DNA from: Pseudomonas sessilinigenes
GTDB taxonomy: Bacteria > Pseudomonadota > Gammaproteobacteria > Pseudomonadales > Pseudomonadaceae
DNA: 64,000 nucleotides
Reading direction: 5' to 3'
NCBI RefSeq assembly: GCF_003850565.1
Contig: NZ_CP027706.1
Span: forward strand, 2,604,001 to 2,668,000
Part shown: positions 26,941 to 35,369 of the stretch, piece after piece
Position numbering within the stretch: the first letter of the stretch is position 1
Layout: each line of letters opens with the position of its first letter
Made by a program: the position numbers and the translations under genes
Notes under the pieces: model-generated
What the model was told of the DNA's origin: nothing
Databases searched by the model: none
What the model saw: only the letters and a program-made list of their open reading frames with translations

Positions 26941-27340
26941 ACCTGTAGCCGCTGTCGAGCGCAGCGAGGCTGCGTACGAGGACGCAGTCCTCGCCAAACC
27001 TCACCTGGCCCATACGGTTCTGCGTGCATATCCGTTGCTGCGGTCACGGCCTCTATCGGTTCCGCTCTTACAGCGGGTCACTTTGGAAAAGCCCCAAAGT
27101 AACCAAAGGGCTTCTGCCCCCGCATCCGGCGCCTCGCTAGTGCTCGGCGTTCCCTCACTCCGGCATTGCTCCGGGGGCCCGCCGCCACAGGCCATCCATG
27201 GCCTGACGGCGGCTAGCTCGGCATCCATGCCGAGCTGCCCCCTACGCAACGCCTGCGTTCGGCCTCCTGAAGGGGCAGGTGGATCAAGATCAAAAGCCAA
27301 AGCCAAAGCCAAAGCAAGATCAACGGCTGGGGCAAAGCCG
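26941..27340 (+). repeat. Dispersed type 1 repeat, copy D (diverged)
   Basis: Same order of segments as copies A-C: TGTAGCCGCTGTCGAGCGCAG, CATATCCGTTGCTGCGG, CTTACAGCGGGTCACTTTGG, CCAAAGTAACCAAAGG, GTGGATCAAGATC and AAAGCC hexamers. The core is changed (AAAAGCC spacer; CTGACGGCGGCTAGCTCGGC) and resembles copy F. It separates the DUF6429-like gene from the small gene at 27371. Confidence 0.88.
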
Positions 27341-27370
27341 AGCGCGTTTTACGCGCTTGTTGAGTGGCGC

Positions 27371-27652
27371 TCAGCTCTCCAGCGCCGTGCGCCACTGAAT
27401 CACCTCCAGCACCGCGCAACCCTCCTGGGTGAGCAGATGCACCCCTCGGGTGACCCGCGCCAGATCGCAGTCAGCAATGTCTTTCAGGTTAAGCGTGGAC
27501 AGCGTGTCCATCAGATCTCGCACCACGGTGAAACGATGGGCCGCACTGCTGGCCAGATCGCTTAGAGAAGCTTGGGTGTCGAGGTAGAAAACGGCTTGGT
27601 TGGCGTCGTGGGTGTCGACGGGGGAAAAGCGGGAAACCGATTGATCGTCCAT
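27371..27652 (-). CDS. Small conserved Pseudomonas protein of unknown function
   Basis: A protein of 93 residues (MDDQSVSRFSPVDTHDANQ, then AVFYLDTQASLSDLASSAAHRF, DLMDTLSTLNLKDI, HLLTQEGCAVLEVIQW). It looks helical and cytosolic. I do not recognise a named family. Two truncated relatives exist in this window (22332-22422, C-terminal; 26340-26560, N-terminal), each next to the same kind of repeat. This is the only copy with an intact frame. Confidence 0.72.
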   Translation of the reverse strand: MDDQSVSRFSPVDTHDANQAVFYLDTQASLSDLASSAAHRFTVVRDLMDTLSTLNLKDIADCDLARVTRGVHLLTQEGCAVLEVIQWRTALES

Positions 27653-28249
27653 GGTCGTTACTCGTTGTAGAGCTTCCACCATCTGCGGCCAAGCAAATTG
27701 AGGGTGGCAGCTGTGTGAGGGTTGGCCGACCGGTAACAACGACACCGGCACACCCGAAGGTGTCCCGCACACAGCCGCCATAACACAGAATCGCAGGCAC
27801 AAAAAAAGCGTCTGCAATGGTGTTTTGGACGCTGATGCGTCGTTGTAATTCGACCGGCCAAGGTCGTTCGCGGATTTTGCCGCGAAGGGCGAACTATAGG
27901 GGCGAGGCGTGAGAGGTGCAACCGTGTGTTGGTGGGTATGTTTGAGGCGGTGTGTCATGGCGATAGCAGTGGCCACGGCAGGTATGCGATGAGGTTTTAA
28001 TCACATTCATGCTTAAACCTCTACATGCCAGAAGTCTGTAGCCACCGTCGAAAACCAGCCTGGTGACAGGCTGGTTTCGGCCAAAAGCGGACGCTCCCGA
28101 GTGGCCACTAACGGCTAGAAGCAAAGTCTTTCCCTTTCAGATTATTAATGGCGAACGTTTACGGACTACTGGTCAAACCGCACCAAAAGCAATTCGCCAC
28201 TATTCGCCTATACTCGGTTCGTCCGCGGTGTCTCCAAGGAGAGATCTCA
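27653..28249. other. Gene-free region before the RloC-like gene
   Basis: Nearly 600 bases without a convincing gene. The left part (27815-27960) has a decayed duplicate at 26440-26560. At 28040-28115 there is CCAGCCTGGTGACAGGCTGG, a near-palindrome, and CGGACGCTCCCGAGTGGCCACTAACGGC, a weak relative of the direct repeat near 31013 and 33842. The last 100 bases are AT-richer and probably contain the promoter of the next gene. Confidence 0.5.
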
Positions 28250-30856
28250 ATGGTCGTACCAGATTTGAATGGGCTAGACGCTCCCGTTACCGACGATTTT
28301 GAAATTTGGCTCGGCGAAAGAAGCCGGTGGTTACAGACAGCTGCCAAGAACCTAATTGAGACCAAGAAGCCACCAACAGACGACCACATCCAAGAGCTTG
28401 CCCGGCTGTGCATGATTGAATCGAAGAAGGAAGAGGACGCGGGCTTCTGCACCGTATCGCCAGGCTCGTTGGCACTTGCTGCAAGTCGTCCTGCCATACG
28501 CATAGAAGGGATCTCAGATGTCTACGGGTTGAATGCGATCAAATCAGGCGCAGCACTACCCGTTGGTTCAGGCAACATCACAGTGTTCTACGGTCAAAAT
28601 GGTTCAGGAAAAAGCGGATATGCACGCCTCCTGAAACAGGCATGCGGCTCAAGGTCAAAAGACGAAATTCACCCTAACGTCTTCATTGAAGAACCTGAGG
28701 CCTGCAAGGCTAATTTCCAAGTATCGGCAGGAGAAAAGAAAGGAACTATTGAATGGACGCTGGCACAGGGTGCAGATCCTTTACTTCGTCACGCCCAGAT
28801 TTTTGACTCCAGAACGGCCACTCAGTACATGGGTAAAAACGAGGCCAGCTACGAGCCAAGTCAAATGAAATTCGTGGCGTCATTGATCGCCGTGTCAGAC
28901 AGGGTTAATCAGCACCTCACCGCATCGAAGAATGCATTGCTGAGCGTATTGCCACAATTCCCAGCGGACTTGGAAATCACTGAGGAACGTAAGTGGCTTG
29001 CGAATATTAAGCCTGCAACGACTGATGCCGTCATCGACAGATTTTGTACGTACACTCCCGAGCACGATGCTGAGCGGATTATCACAGAAGGTGCGCTGGC
29101 CCAGAAGGACGTGGTGGGGCGACTGGCATCAATCACGAAAGAAAAGCAGGGGTTGGCAACAGTTCGGCTAGCTATGAGCCAACTCAAGGATAAGCTCTCC
29201 AACGAAACAGCGCAGATCATCGTAAGTGCCAACGCTGATGCGAAGGGCAAGCGGCAAGCGGCTCAGAAATTTGCTCAACAACTTTTTTCCGAAACTCCAC
29301 TCGAAGGAGTCGGCGAAGCGGTGTGGCAACAGTTATGGGCCCAAGCTCGATTGTTTTCTCAAAATCATGCTTACCCTGGTCAACCATTTCCTGTTGTGGG
29401 TGAGCAGGCAAAGTGTGTGCTCTGCCAGCAAGAGCTCAATGAGGATGCTGGCCATCGGTTGACCCACTTTGAGCAATTTGTTACCGAAGGTTTGGAGTTA
29501 AGCGCAAAACAAGCAGAAGACAAACATAAGGGCTTTGTACAGGCCTTACCCCAATCACCAAAGGAACAGGACTGGTTAGCTCATATGGCCCTGATCAAGC
29601 TGGATCAACAGCAGGCCATCGAACTGCATAAAACTTTGGTGGAAAGACGTTCCGATCTCGAGACCGCTGAAAAAATCGAAAATGTGACCCCATTCGACTG
29701 GTCACTAGTAGATCAAGCACTGGCAGAAGTAACAGAGCAGTTAGTTGGCGAAGAAAAGTCGTTGAACGAGCTTTCTCAAGACGGCAAACGACAGCAAATG
29801 GAGGCGCAACTTCGTAAGCTGAAGGCTCTGCAATGGCTGTCGCAAAACAAACCTGCAGTCGTTGCCGAACGGGACAGGTTGTTGGCTGTTGACCAGTACG
29901 GGAAAGCCATCCGGCTTGCTGCCACCAACACGCTTACTATCAAGAACAACGAGTTGGCGAAATCCGAGGTGGAGGCAGGATATCAAACTCGCTTCGCCGC
30001 CGAACTGAAGCTATTAGGTGGCTCGAGGTTGCCTGTAGCCCCTCAAAGCAAAACAGTCGGTAAAGGCAGAACCACATTCGGACTGACACTCGTTGGCGCG
30101 AAAGGAGTCCGCCCACCAGAACAAATTCTCAGTGAGGGCGAGACAAGAATTGTAGCGTTGGCTGCATTCCTAGCCGATATTACTGGCTCCAATCAAGTAG
30201 CTCCATTTATTTTCGACGACCCGATTTCCTCACTCGATCAAGATTTTGAGGAGCGAGTTGTCGCGCGCCTTGTAGATTTGGCGCAGTCTCGACAGGTCAT
30301 CATCTTCACCCACAGGCTTTCACTGGTGACACTTCTGGAGTCCGCAGTAAAGAAAGTGAAGGAACATCCAGATATACAAGACATCGTCTTTAACGTTCAG
30401 ACGCTTCGACGTCTCGACAAAACATCCGGCATTCTGACGGGACAAAGTGCTCGAGACTCGAAACCGAAGCCGGCTATCAACAAGCTACTTAATGAGAACT
30501 TAGCCCAACTCAAGAGGCACCAGGCAGAGGGCGATGCTGAAAGCTACGACCTCATGGCCAAGAGTGTTTGCAGTGACTTCAGAATCATCGTGGAGCGCAC
30601 TGTTGAGGTGGTAATGCTGAACAGTGTCGTGCTGCGATTTCGCAGGGAAGTGATGACCAAAGGGCTACTGAGGCAGCTAAGTAACATCACTCAGGAGGAT
30701 TGTGATCTGATAGACGACTTGATGACACGATACTCTGTGTATGAGCATTCTCAGGCAGACGATCTTCCAGCGGTACCCCCCGAACTCGCCCAGCTCGAAA
30801 CAGATATGCGGTCGCTTGCGGACTGGATAGAGGGGTACTCGAAGCGAGTGGCCTGA
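28250..30856 (+). CDS. RloC/PrrC-like AAA ATPase, candidate anticodon nuclease (phage defence)
   Basis: A protein of 868 residues, far larger than PrrC and near RloC in size. Walker A FYGQNGSGKSG lies at about 114-123, an ABC-like signature LSEGE at 627-631 and Walker B FIFDDPISSLD at 653-662. Between them are long helical segments around a CVLC pair (Cys389, Cys392), placed as a zinc hook. In the C-terminal domain FRIIVER gives an Arg778/Glu782 pair, and YEHSQ gives His833; this order matches the Arg-Glu-His triad of PrrC/RloC tRNA-cutting domains (AAA_13 family). CAAGGAGAG supports the start over an extension to 28148. No type I restriction genes are adjacent, so it would act alone, like RloC. 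GC content is clearly below that of the core genes. Nuclease activity is inferred. Confidence 0.8.
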   Translation: MVVPDLNGLDAPVTDDFEIWLGERSRWLQTAAKNLIETKKPPTDDHIQELARLCMIESKKEEDAGFCTVSPGSLALAASRPAIRIEGISDVYGLNAIKSGAALPVGSGNITVFYGQNGSGKSGYARLLKQACGSRSKDEIHPNVFIEEPEACKANFQVSAGEKKGTIEWTLAQGADPLLRHAQIFDSRTATQYMGKNEASYEPSQMKFVASLIAVSDRVNQHLTASKNALLSVLPQFPADLEITEERKWLANIKPATTDAVIDRFCTYTPEHDAERIITEGALAQKDVVGRLASITKEKQGLATVRLAMSQLKDKLSNETAQIIVSANADAKGKRQAAQKFAQQLFSETPLEGVGEAVWQQLWAQARLFSQNHAYPGQPFPVVGEQAKCVLCQQELNEDAGHRLTHFEQFVTEGLELSAKQAEDKHKGFVQALPQSPKEQDWLAHMALIKLDQQQAIELHKTLVERRSDLETAEKIENVTPFDWSLVDQALAEVTEQLVGEEKSLNELSQDGKRQQMEAQLRKLKALQWLSQNKPAVVAERDRLLAVDQYGKAIRLAATNTLTIKNNELAKSEVEAGYQTRFAAELKLLGGSRLPVAPQSKTVGKGRTTFGLTLVGAKGVRPPEQILSEGETRIVALAAFLADITGSNQVAPFIFDDPISSLDQDFEERVVARLVDLAQSRQVIIFTHRLSLVTLLESAVKKVKEHPDIQDIVFNVQTLRRLDKTSGILTGQSARDSKPKPAINKLLNENLAQLKRHQAEGDAESYDLMAKSVCSDFRIIVERTVEVVMLNSVVLRFRREVMTKGLLRQLSNITQEDCDLIDDLMTRYSVYEHSQADDLPAVPPELAQLETDMRSLADWIEGYSKRVA

Positions 30857-31011
30857 CCCACATTGAAACGCCGACTGCTTGTTACCTATAGCCTATGCCA
30901 TACGGCGGCCGGAGCGAGTCCATCACAAGAAAATGGTTTTATTTTTCATTGAAAAAACTTTCGGTTATCACATCATCGAACGTTGAATTATGGCAGGTAG
31001 CGGTCGCTTGT

Positions 31012-31050
31012 GAGCGTCCGCTAATGGCCGATAGTTGCCTGTCACGACCG
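31012..31050 (+). repeat. Direct repeat, left of the Septu-like pair
   Basis: GCGTCCGCTAATGGCCGATA, then GTTGCCTGTCAC, is repeated with a few changes at 33842-33880 as ACGTCCACTATTGGCCGATA, then GCTGCCTGTCAC. The two copies lie on either side of the genes at 31119-33571 in the same orientation. The rest of 30857-31118 shows only inverted GCGACAGGCAG-type segments of the same element. Confidence 0.72.
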
Positions 31051-31118
31051 CTCGAAATCGAGCCAGTTCGGCCATTCGCGACAGGCAGAAAACGGCCATA
31101 ACAGAATGAGTTTTAGCA

Positions 31119-31988
31119 TTAAATAAAATTCCGAAAGCCGCCACTAACATACCAATGGCTGGCTGCGAGCGCTTCATACATCGCCGTATCCCAGGAATTG
31201 GCGTGTTGACCGGCTTTGCCTCGTGCGGTTCCCTGGAGATGTAGCTGAACACCAGCGAATCCAAGGTCACCCCATAAAACACTGAAAGTATCTTTAAGAC
31301 CAGCAAGTTCATTGCTAGCCTCAATTGAAAAGCGTGTAGCAAGCTTATAGCTCAGAAAGTGCGATTCGACTCGTGCCTTCTCTATAGGATCCCAATGCTG
31401 AGGTGGATCAACATAGAATTCCAATACTGGTGGGGTGCTCATAATTAGCCTGGCACGCAACCACTGCTCCTCCACTATAGAGCGCTGCTCGAAATATGGG
31501 TGTAGTGTTTGTTCATTCTCAGAAGTTGCAATTTTCGAACTTTTTCCAGTATTGCAGTCCTTGCATGATGGTACAAGATTCCAAGGAAGCACCGATAGTA
31601 GAGGGAATTTAGTTTTCGGCAAATAATGATCCAAGGTCGTGGCTTGTCCGAAACCGCAGAAGGGGCATTTGCGCCGTGGCGCACTTGCGAGAAGCAAGTC
31701 GTAAATATTACGCGCGGGCTTTCCGATACCAACCATGTGATCAGAATACACTTTCTTGAGTTCTTCTTTTGTTACGGTGCCGATAACGACTTCATTGTTT
31801 CGACAAACATTCGGCGGAATCGAGAACAAATTCCTGACTTGCGCCTTATCGAAGTAATCATGTGCCGCATCGATAATATCGCCTGTAACTAGTGACAGCC
31901 GAGCTCTCAAATTCTGATCCGAAATGCTATTAATGCACAGGTTGAATACATCTTCAGGGTTTTGCATGGGGGGTGTAATGGCTCTCAC
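31119..31988 (-). CDS. HNH endonuclease, Septu PtuB-like
   Basis: A protein of 289 residues whose middle part is an HNH/McrA-type nuclease: CPFC (108-111), LDHYLPK (119-125) with the catalytic His, FPLLSVLPWNLVPSC and C-x-x-C-N (142-146). These four cysteines and the LDHYLPK...NLVP pattern are those of PtuB proteins. It begins with GTG overlapping the TGA of the ATPase gene upstream (AGTGA), with GGGAG about nine bases before; ATG at 31967 is the alternative. The ATPase-nuclease pair fits Septu, in which PtuA oligomers carry PtuB and cut DNA on phage infection. Retron versions also use such a pair, but no reverse transcriptase is present. Confidence 0.85.
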   Translation of the reverse strand: MRAITPPMQNPEDVFNLCINSISDQNLRARLSLVTGDIIDAAHDYFDKAQVRNLFSIPPNVCRNNEVVIGTVTKEELKKVYSDHMVGIGKPARNIYDLLLASAPRRKCPFCGFGQATTLDHYLPKTKFPLLSVLPWNLVPSCKDCNTGKSSKIATSENEQTLHPYFEQRSIVEEQWLRARLIMSTPPVLEFYVDPPQHWDPIEKARVESHFLSYKLATRFSIEASNELAGLKDTFSVLWGDLGFAGVQLHLQGTARGKAGQHANSWDTAMYEALAASHWYVSGGFRNFI

Positions 31989-33571
31989 TTATCAGACTCC
32001 CACCTTCTGTCCCTAGAAATAGTAAGCGAACGTAAGAGGGCTTGTCCTTCGTTGCCGATTTGTCCCGAGTACTGTTGTTCAACCTCTTCGAAGGTCATTC
32101 CGTTCGATACGGCAAGCGCCAATAATTCATGAAAGCCTGATTTATTTACTTCCAGCCCAAATACGTGTCGTGTCAACGTACCTACGTTTTCTGCAAACGT
32201 CTCAGAGTCTGGTGAATCGACTGTAGCCACTAGCCTTGTTCGTGATATTACAGACACACATGATTTAGGTACCTCTTGGAGCACTACGGGCGAATGTGTT
32301 GCAACAATGGCGACTGCGTTTCGATTTGTTAGGAGATCCGATAGAGCTCGAGTGAATGCCGATAAAAGTGGTGGATGCAGATGGCTTTCAGGTTCATCAA
32401 TTAAAACAAGGGTTCTTTCCTCGACAGTTTCAATCAACTGAGTAATTGTAAGCAGCACTATCGCATGACCTGAACTCATGCGATCAAAGAATTTGGCGCT
32501 TACTGCCAAAAACTGTTCCTTCGATTCCGACCAGTCCGCCTCGTAATCGGCTATTAGTTGCAGAAGATTCATCTCTTCAAAGTTATAGTCCGACTCCAGC
32601 TTTTTAATCGCGTTAACCCAGCGAAACCTTTTTGACTGTAAAGCTAGGCATGAGCTTAAGCTTGCTGCCAAGTCAGCACAAAGATCGTCCTTCGTCTTAA
32701 GCCCCCAGCCATGCAACTGATTGTTTTCAATCTTTTTTTTCAGTCCGATATATCTATATCGCATTCCGGCGCTGGCGTCGCTTTGGTTTGGTGGTGGTTC
32801 AAATGGATCGAACGCACTGAATGAAACCGACACTACGCCTGCAAATTCATCTTGGCCCATCAGGCTATCTGTAAGCCATGGTTGAATTTTGAAAAAATGA
32901 CCGTTAGCAAATTTCTCTTTCGAAGGTGTAACGAGTGCATCAATCATACTGTTGAGAATAGTCGTTTTGCCGACACCGTTACGTCCGATTAAAATGTGCA
33001 TGTTAGACGATGGCTTGGAGTCAGGCTCAACTGAGAAGTTGAGGCGCAGTCCCGCTGAACGCTCCGTGGCAGGCTTCACGTAATAGAAATCGTATGGCGT
33101 TAGAGGTGCCTCACCACGTAGGATTTTCGCAAATTGGTGAGTGATGGTCGTGCGATTCACAACTCTCAGCAGAGAAGAAATAAAGGCTTTTTCTTTTTCT
33201 ACTCGCTGGAGCCGTTCGGGAATATAAGCCACATCTCCCAGTGCGTCTAAAATTTCCGACACCGTTGCCGGCTCTAGGTTGTTAATTAGATTTTGATAAT
33301 AATCAGAATCTTGTCCCAGGCTATAAAATTCGTTGCCTAAACGGGAAAATGAACTCGGTATAACATCATCACTCCACCCTTCATTTTGACCTGTAAACGC
33401 AATTTTCAAATTTCCGATAAGCAACGCTGCGCCTTTTTCGTCATAAACAGTCAAGCTAAAAGACGTTTTATATCCGAAATCGTCCCAATTGTCGGGTAAC
33501 AGCACGGCCGTGTTGAAGGCTCGCTTCGAGAAGTGCCCTCGAAGCGGTAATTTTATAAATGTCATGCTCAC
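31985..33571 (-). CDS. AAA/ABC-type ATPase, Septu PtuA-like
   Basis: A protein of 528 residues. An N-terminal region without recognised domain (1-190) is followed by Walker A LIGRNGVGKTTIL (195-207), a signature-like MSSGHA (365-370), Walker B LVLIDEPESHLHPP (388-401) and ATHSPVVLQEVP (424-435), the order of OLD/PtuA-type ATPases. The start is GTG at 33571 six bases after GGGAG; an ATG two codons later is possible. It overlaps the HNH gene by four bases, so the two are made together. Sequence is strikingly AT-rich next to the flanking genes. Anti-phage function is inferred from the pair. Confidence 0.85.
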   Translation of the reverse strand: MSMTFIKLPLRGHFSKRAFNTAVLLPDNWDDFGYKTSFSLTVYDEKGAALLIGNLKIAFTGQNEGWSDDVIPSSFSRLGNEFYSLGQDSDYYQNLINNLEPATVSEILDALGDVAYIPERLQRVEKEKAFISSLLRVVNRTTITHQFAKILRGEAPLTPYDFYYVKPATERSAGLRLNFSVEPDSKPSSNMHILIGRNGVGKTTILNSMIDALVTPSKEKFANGHFFKIQPWLTDSLMGQDEFAGVVSVSFSAFDPFEPPPNQSDASAGMRYRYIGLKKKIENNQLHGWGLKTKDDLCADLAASLSSCLALQSKRFRWVNAIKKLESDYNFEEMNLLQLIADYEADWSESKEQFLAVSAKFFDRMSSGHAIVLLTITQLIETVEERTLVLIDEPESHLHPPLLSAFTRALSDLLTNRNAVAIVATHSPVVLQEVPKSCVSVISRTRLVATVDSPDSETFAENVGTLTRHVFGLEVNKSGFHELLALAVSNGMTFEEVEQQYSGQIGNEGQALLRSLTISRDRRWESDK

Positions 33572-34094
33572 AAGAAGCTCCCTCTCATTTTGATCCCTAA
33601 AGTCTGTAAGCTCCGCTTTAAATGAAGCGGACTAGATTTTTAATGCATCTTAACCATCTTCTCTCCTTTTTAGGAGTCTGCTTTCATGCGGAATCGGGAG
33701 CGATCTGGCACCTTCATGTGGCGCTTTGAAAGCTCTCTACCAACGGCAATGCAATGGATCCGCCGCAGTGATGAACAGACGAAGGCAACATGTCCGTAGA
33801 GGCATGAGAGGACGGCTTCGTCCGGGAGATGCCCTGGGTCGAACGTCCACTATTGGCCGATAGCTGCCTGTCACTAACGGTAGTTCATGATCGTTTACTG
33901 CTGGTCGTGATCATTGCAGTACGCAATTTTTCGGTTAGCCGACTTACCCCTTTGCTCAGTTCTTCGTGAAGGGGCTTGGAGAGATAGATATTCACGTTTT
34001 AGATCCTGCACCCGCTTCGCGGTCGTTCACAGCCTTCGGCAGCGGCTACATGTAACGCGAACGGCGATAAACCAGGCCGGCGGGTAGGCCGCCG
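33572..34094. other. Gene-free AT-rich leader and repeat debris upstream of the Septu-like pair
   Basis: TCCGCTT (33612-33618) and AAGCGGA (33625-33631) form a short hairpin in the leader of the ATPase gene. The second copy of the direct repeat is at 33842-33880. CTTCGGCAGCGGCTACATG near 34036 is an end of a type 2 repeat. No open frame with gene-like features was found. Confidence 0.55.
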
Positions 34095-34392
34095 TCTGCT
34101 TTTGCTCTTGCTCTGGCTTTTGATCTTCCTGCCCCTTTAAACACGATGGCCGAGCGCAGGCATTTAGCCGTGGGTAACCCGGCAGGGATGCCGGGTTAGC
34201 CGCCCCAGGCCATGGATGGCCTGTGGCGGCGGCCCACGGATCAATGCCGGAGTGAGGGCATGCCGAGCCTAGGCGAGGCACCGAGTGGAGGGGCAGAAGC
34301 CCTTTGGTTACTTTGGGGCTTTTCCAAAGTGACCCGCTGTAAGAGCGGAACCATAAGCCGCCGTTACCGCAGCAATGGATATGTACACCAAC
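34095..34392 (-). repeat. Dispersed type 1 repeat, copy E (inverted)
   Basis: On this strand it runs from GGATATGTACACC through AAAGCCCCAAAGTAACC to CCTTTAAACACGATGG and a tail of CTTTTGCTCTTGCTCTGG, the reverse complement of copies A-D. It closes the accessory island on the right, before the ABC transporter operon. Confidence 0.85.
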
Positions 34393-34552
34393 CTCGGGTT
34401 TGCGACCGCTGCACGCCGGTACGCCGGCCGACCGAGCGGGAGCAAGCTTCCTCACCACAGTAAGTTCGCTGAGCCCCTTGCTCACTGTGGCATTCCAACC
34501 TGACTCGTTGCAGGACGCCGCCACACCCGCAGCAACGAACCTGCCCCCCACC

Positions 34553-35353
34553 TCAATGCACAATCTGCGCAAGAAACGCCTTAGCCCGCTCACTCTTGGG
34601 CGCCGCAAAAAACGCCTCCGGCGGCGCATCCTCCACAATCCGCCCCCCATCCAGAAACAACACCCGCTCCGCCACCTGCCGGGCAAATCCCATCTCATGG
34701 GTCACGCACAGCATGGTCATGCCGCTGTCGGCCAGTTTCACCATCACATCCAGCACTTCACTGACCATCTCTGGGTCCAGCGCCGAGGTGGGTTCGTCGA
34801 ACAGCATGATCTTCGGTTCCATGCACAGCGCCCGGGCGATGGCCACGCGTTGTTGCTGCCCCCCGGACAGTTGGCTGGGGTATTTGCCAGCCTGGCTTTC
34901 GATGCCGACCTTGGCCAGGAAGCTGCGGGCCAGCTCCTCGGCCTTTTTGCGCGATAGGCCGCGCACGGTGGTGGGGGCCAGGGTGCAGTTGTCCAGCACG
35001 CTCATGTGCGGGAACAGGTTGAAGTGCTGGAACACCATGCCCACTTGGCTGCGCACCTTGGCCGCTTCGCGGGTGTTTTGTGCAAGGTCGGTGCGGTCCA
35101 CCAGGATCTGGCCCTTCTCGGCGATTTCCAGGCGGTTGATGCAGCGGATCAAGGTGGATTTGCCGGAGCCGGAAGGCCCGCAGAGGACGATGCGTTCGCC
35201 CTGGCGGACCTTGAGGTCGATGTCGTGCAGCACGTGGAAGGCGCCGTAGAACTTGTTCAGCCCGGCGATATCGATCACCACCTCGCGGCGGTCGATGGTG
35301 GCGCGGGCGGCGGGTTCGGGCACGGCGGACAGCGGGGCGGTCTGGGTCAGCAT
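34553..35353 (-). CDS. Polar amino-acid ABC transporter ATP-binding protein
   Basis: A cytoplasmic ATPase of 266 residues (HisP/GlnQ/AapP type) that drives import. Walker [16 protein letters not shown]-loop [10 protein letters not shown], signature [15 protein letters not shown], Walker [14 protein letters not shown] and the switch VTHEMGFA are intact. The N-terminal extension of about 25 residues is longer than usual. GGAGAC precedes the start. It is the last gene of a six-gene minus-strand operon beginning with rpiR at 39800. Confidence 0.95.
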   Translation of the reverse strand: MLTQTAPLSAVPEPAARATIDRREVVIDIAGLNKFYGAFHVLHDIDLKVRQGERIVLCGPSGSGKSTLIRCINRLEIAEKGQILVDRTDLAQNTREAAKVRSQVGMVFQHFNLFPHMSVLDNCTLAPTTVRGLSRKKAEELARSFLAKVGIESQAGKYPSQLSGGQQQRVAIARALCMEPKIMLFDEPTSALDPEMVSEVLDVMVKLADSGMTMLCVTHEMGFARQVAERVLFLDGGRIVEDAPPEAFFAAPKSERAKAFLAQIVH

Positions 35354-35369
35354 GGCAGGTCTCCGACGG

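Noticed and set aside
28250..30856. Classical PrrC linked to a type I restriction system
   Set aside because: No hsdR, hsdM or hsdS gene is in the neighbourhood, and the protein is about twice the length of PrrC.
31119..33571. Retron with Septu-type effector
   Set aside because: PtuA/PtuB-like genes can be retron effectors, but no reverse transcriptase frame or msr/msd-like structure was found next to them.
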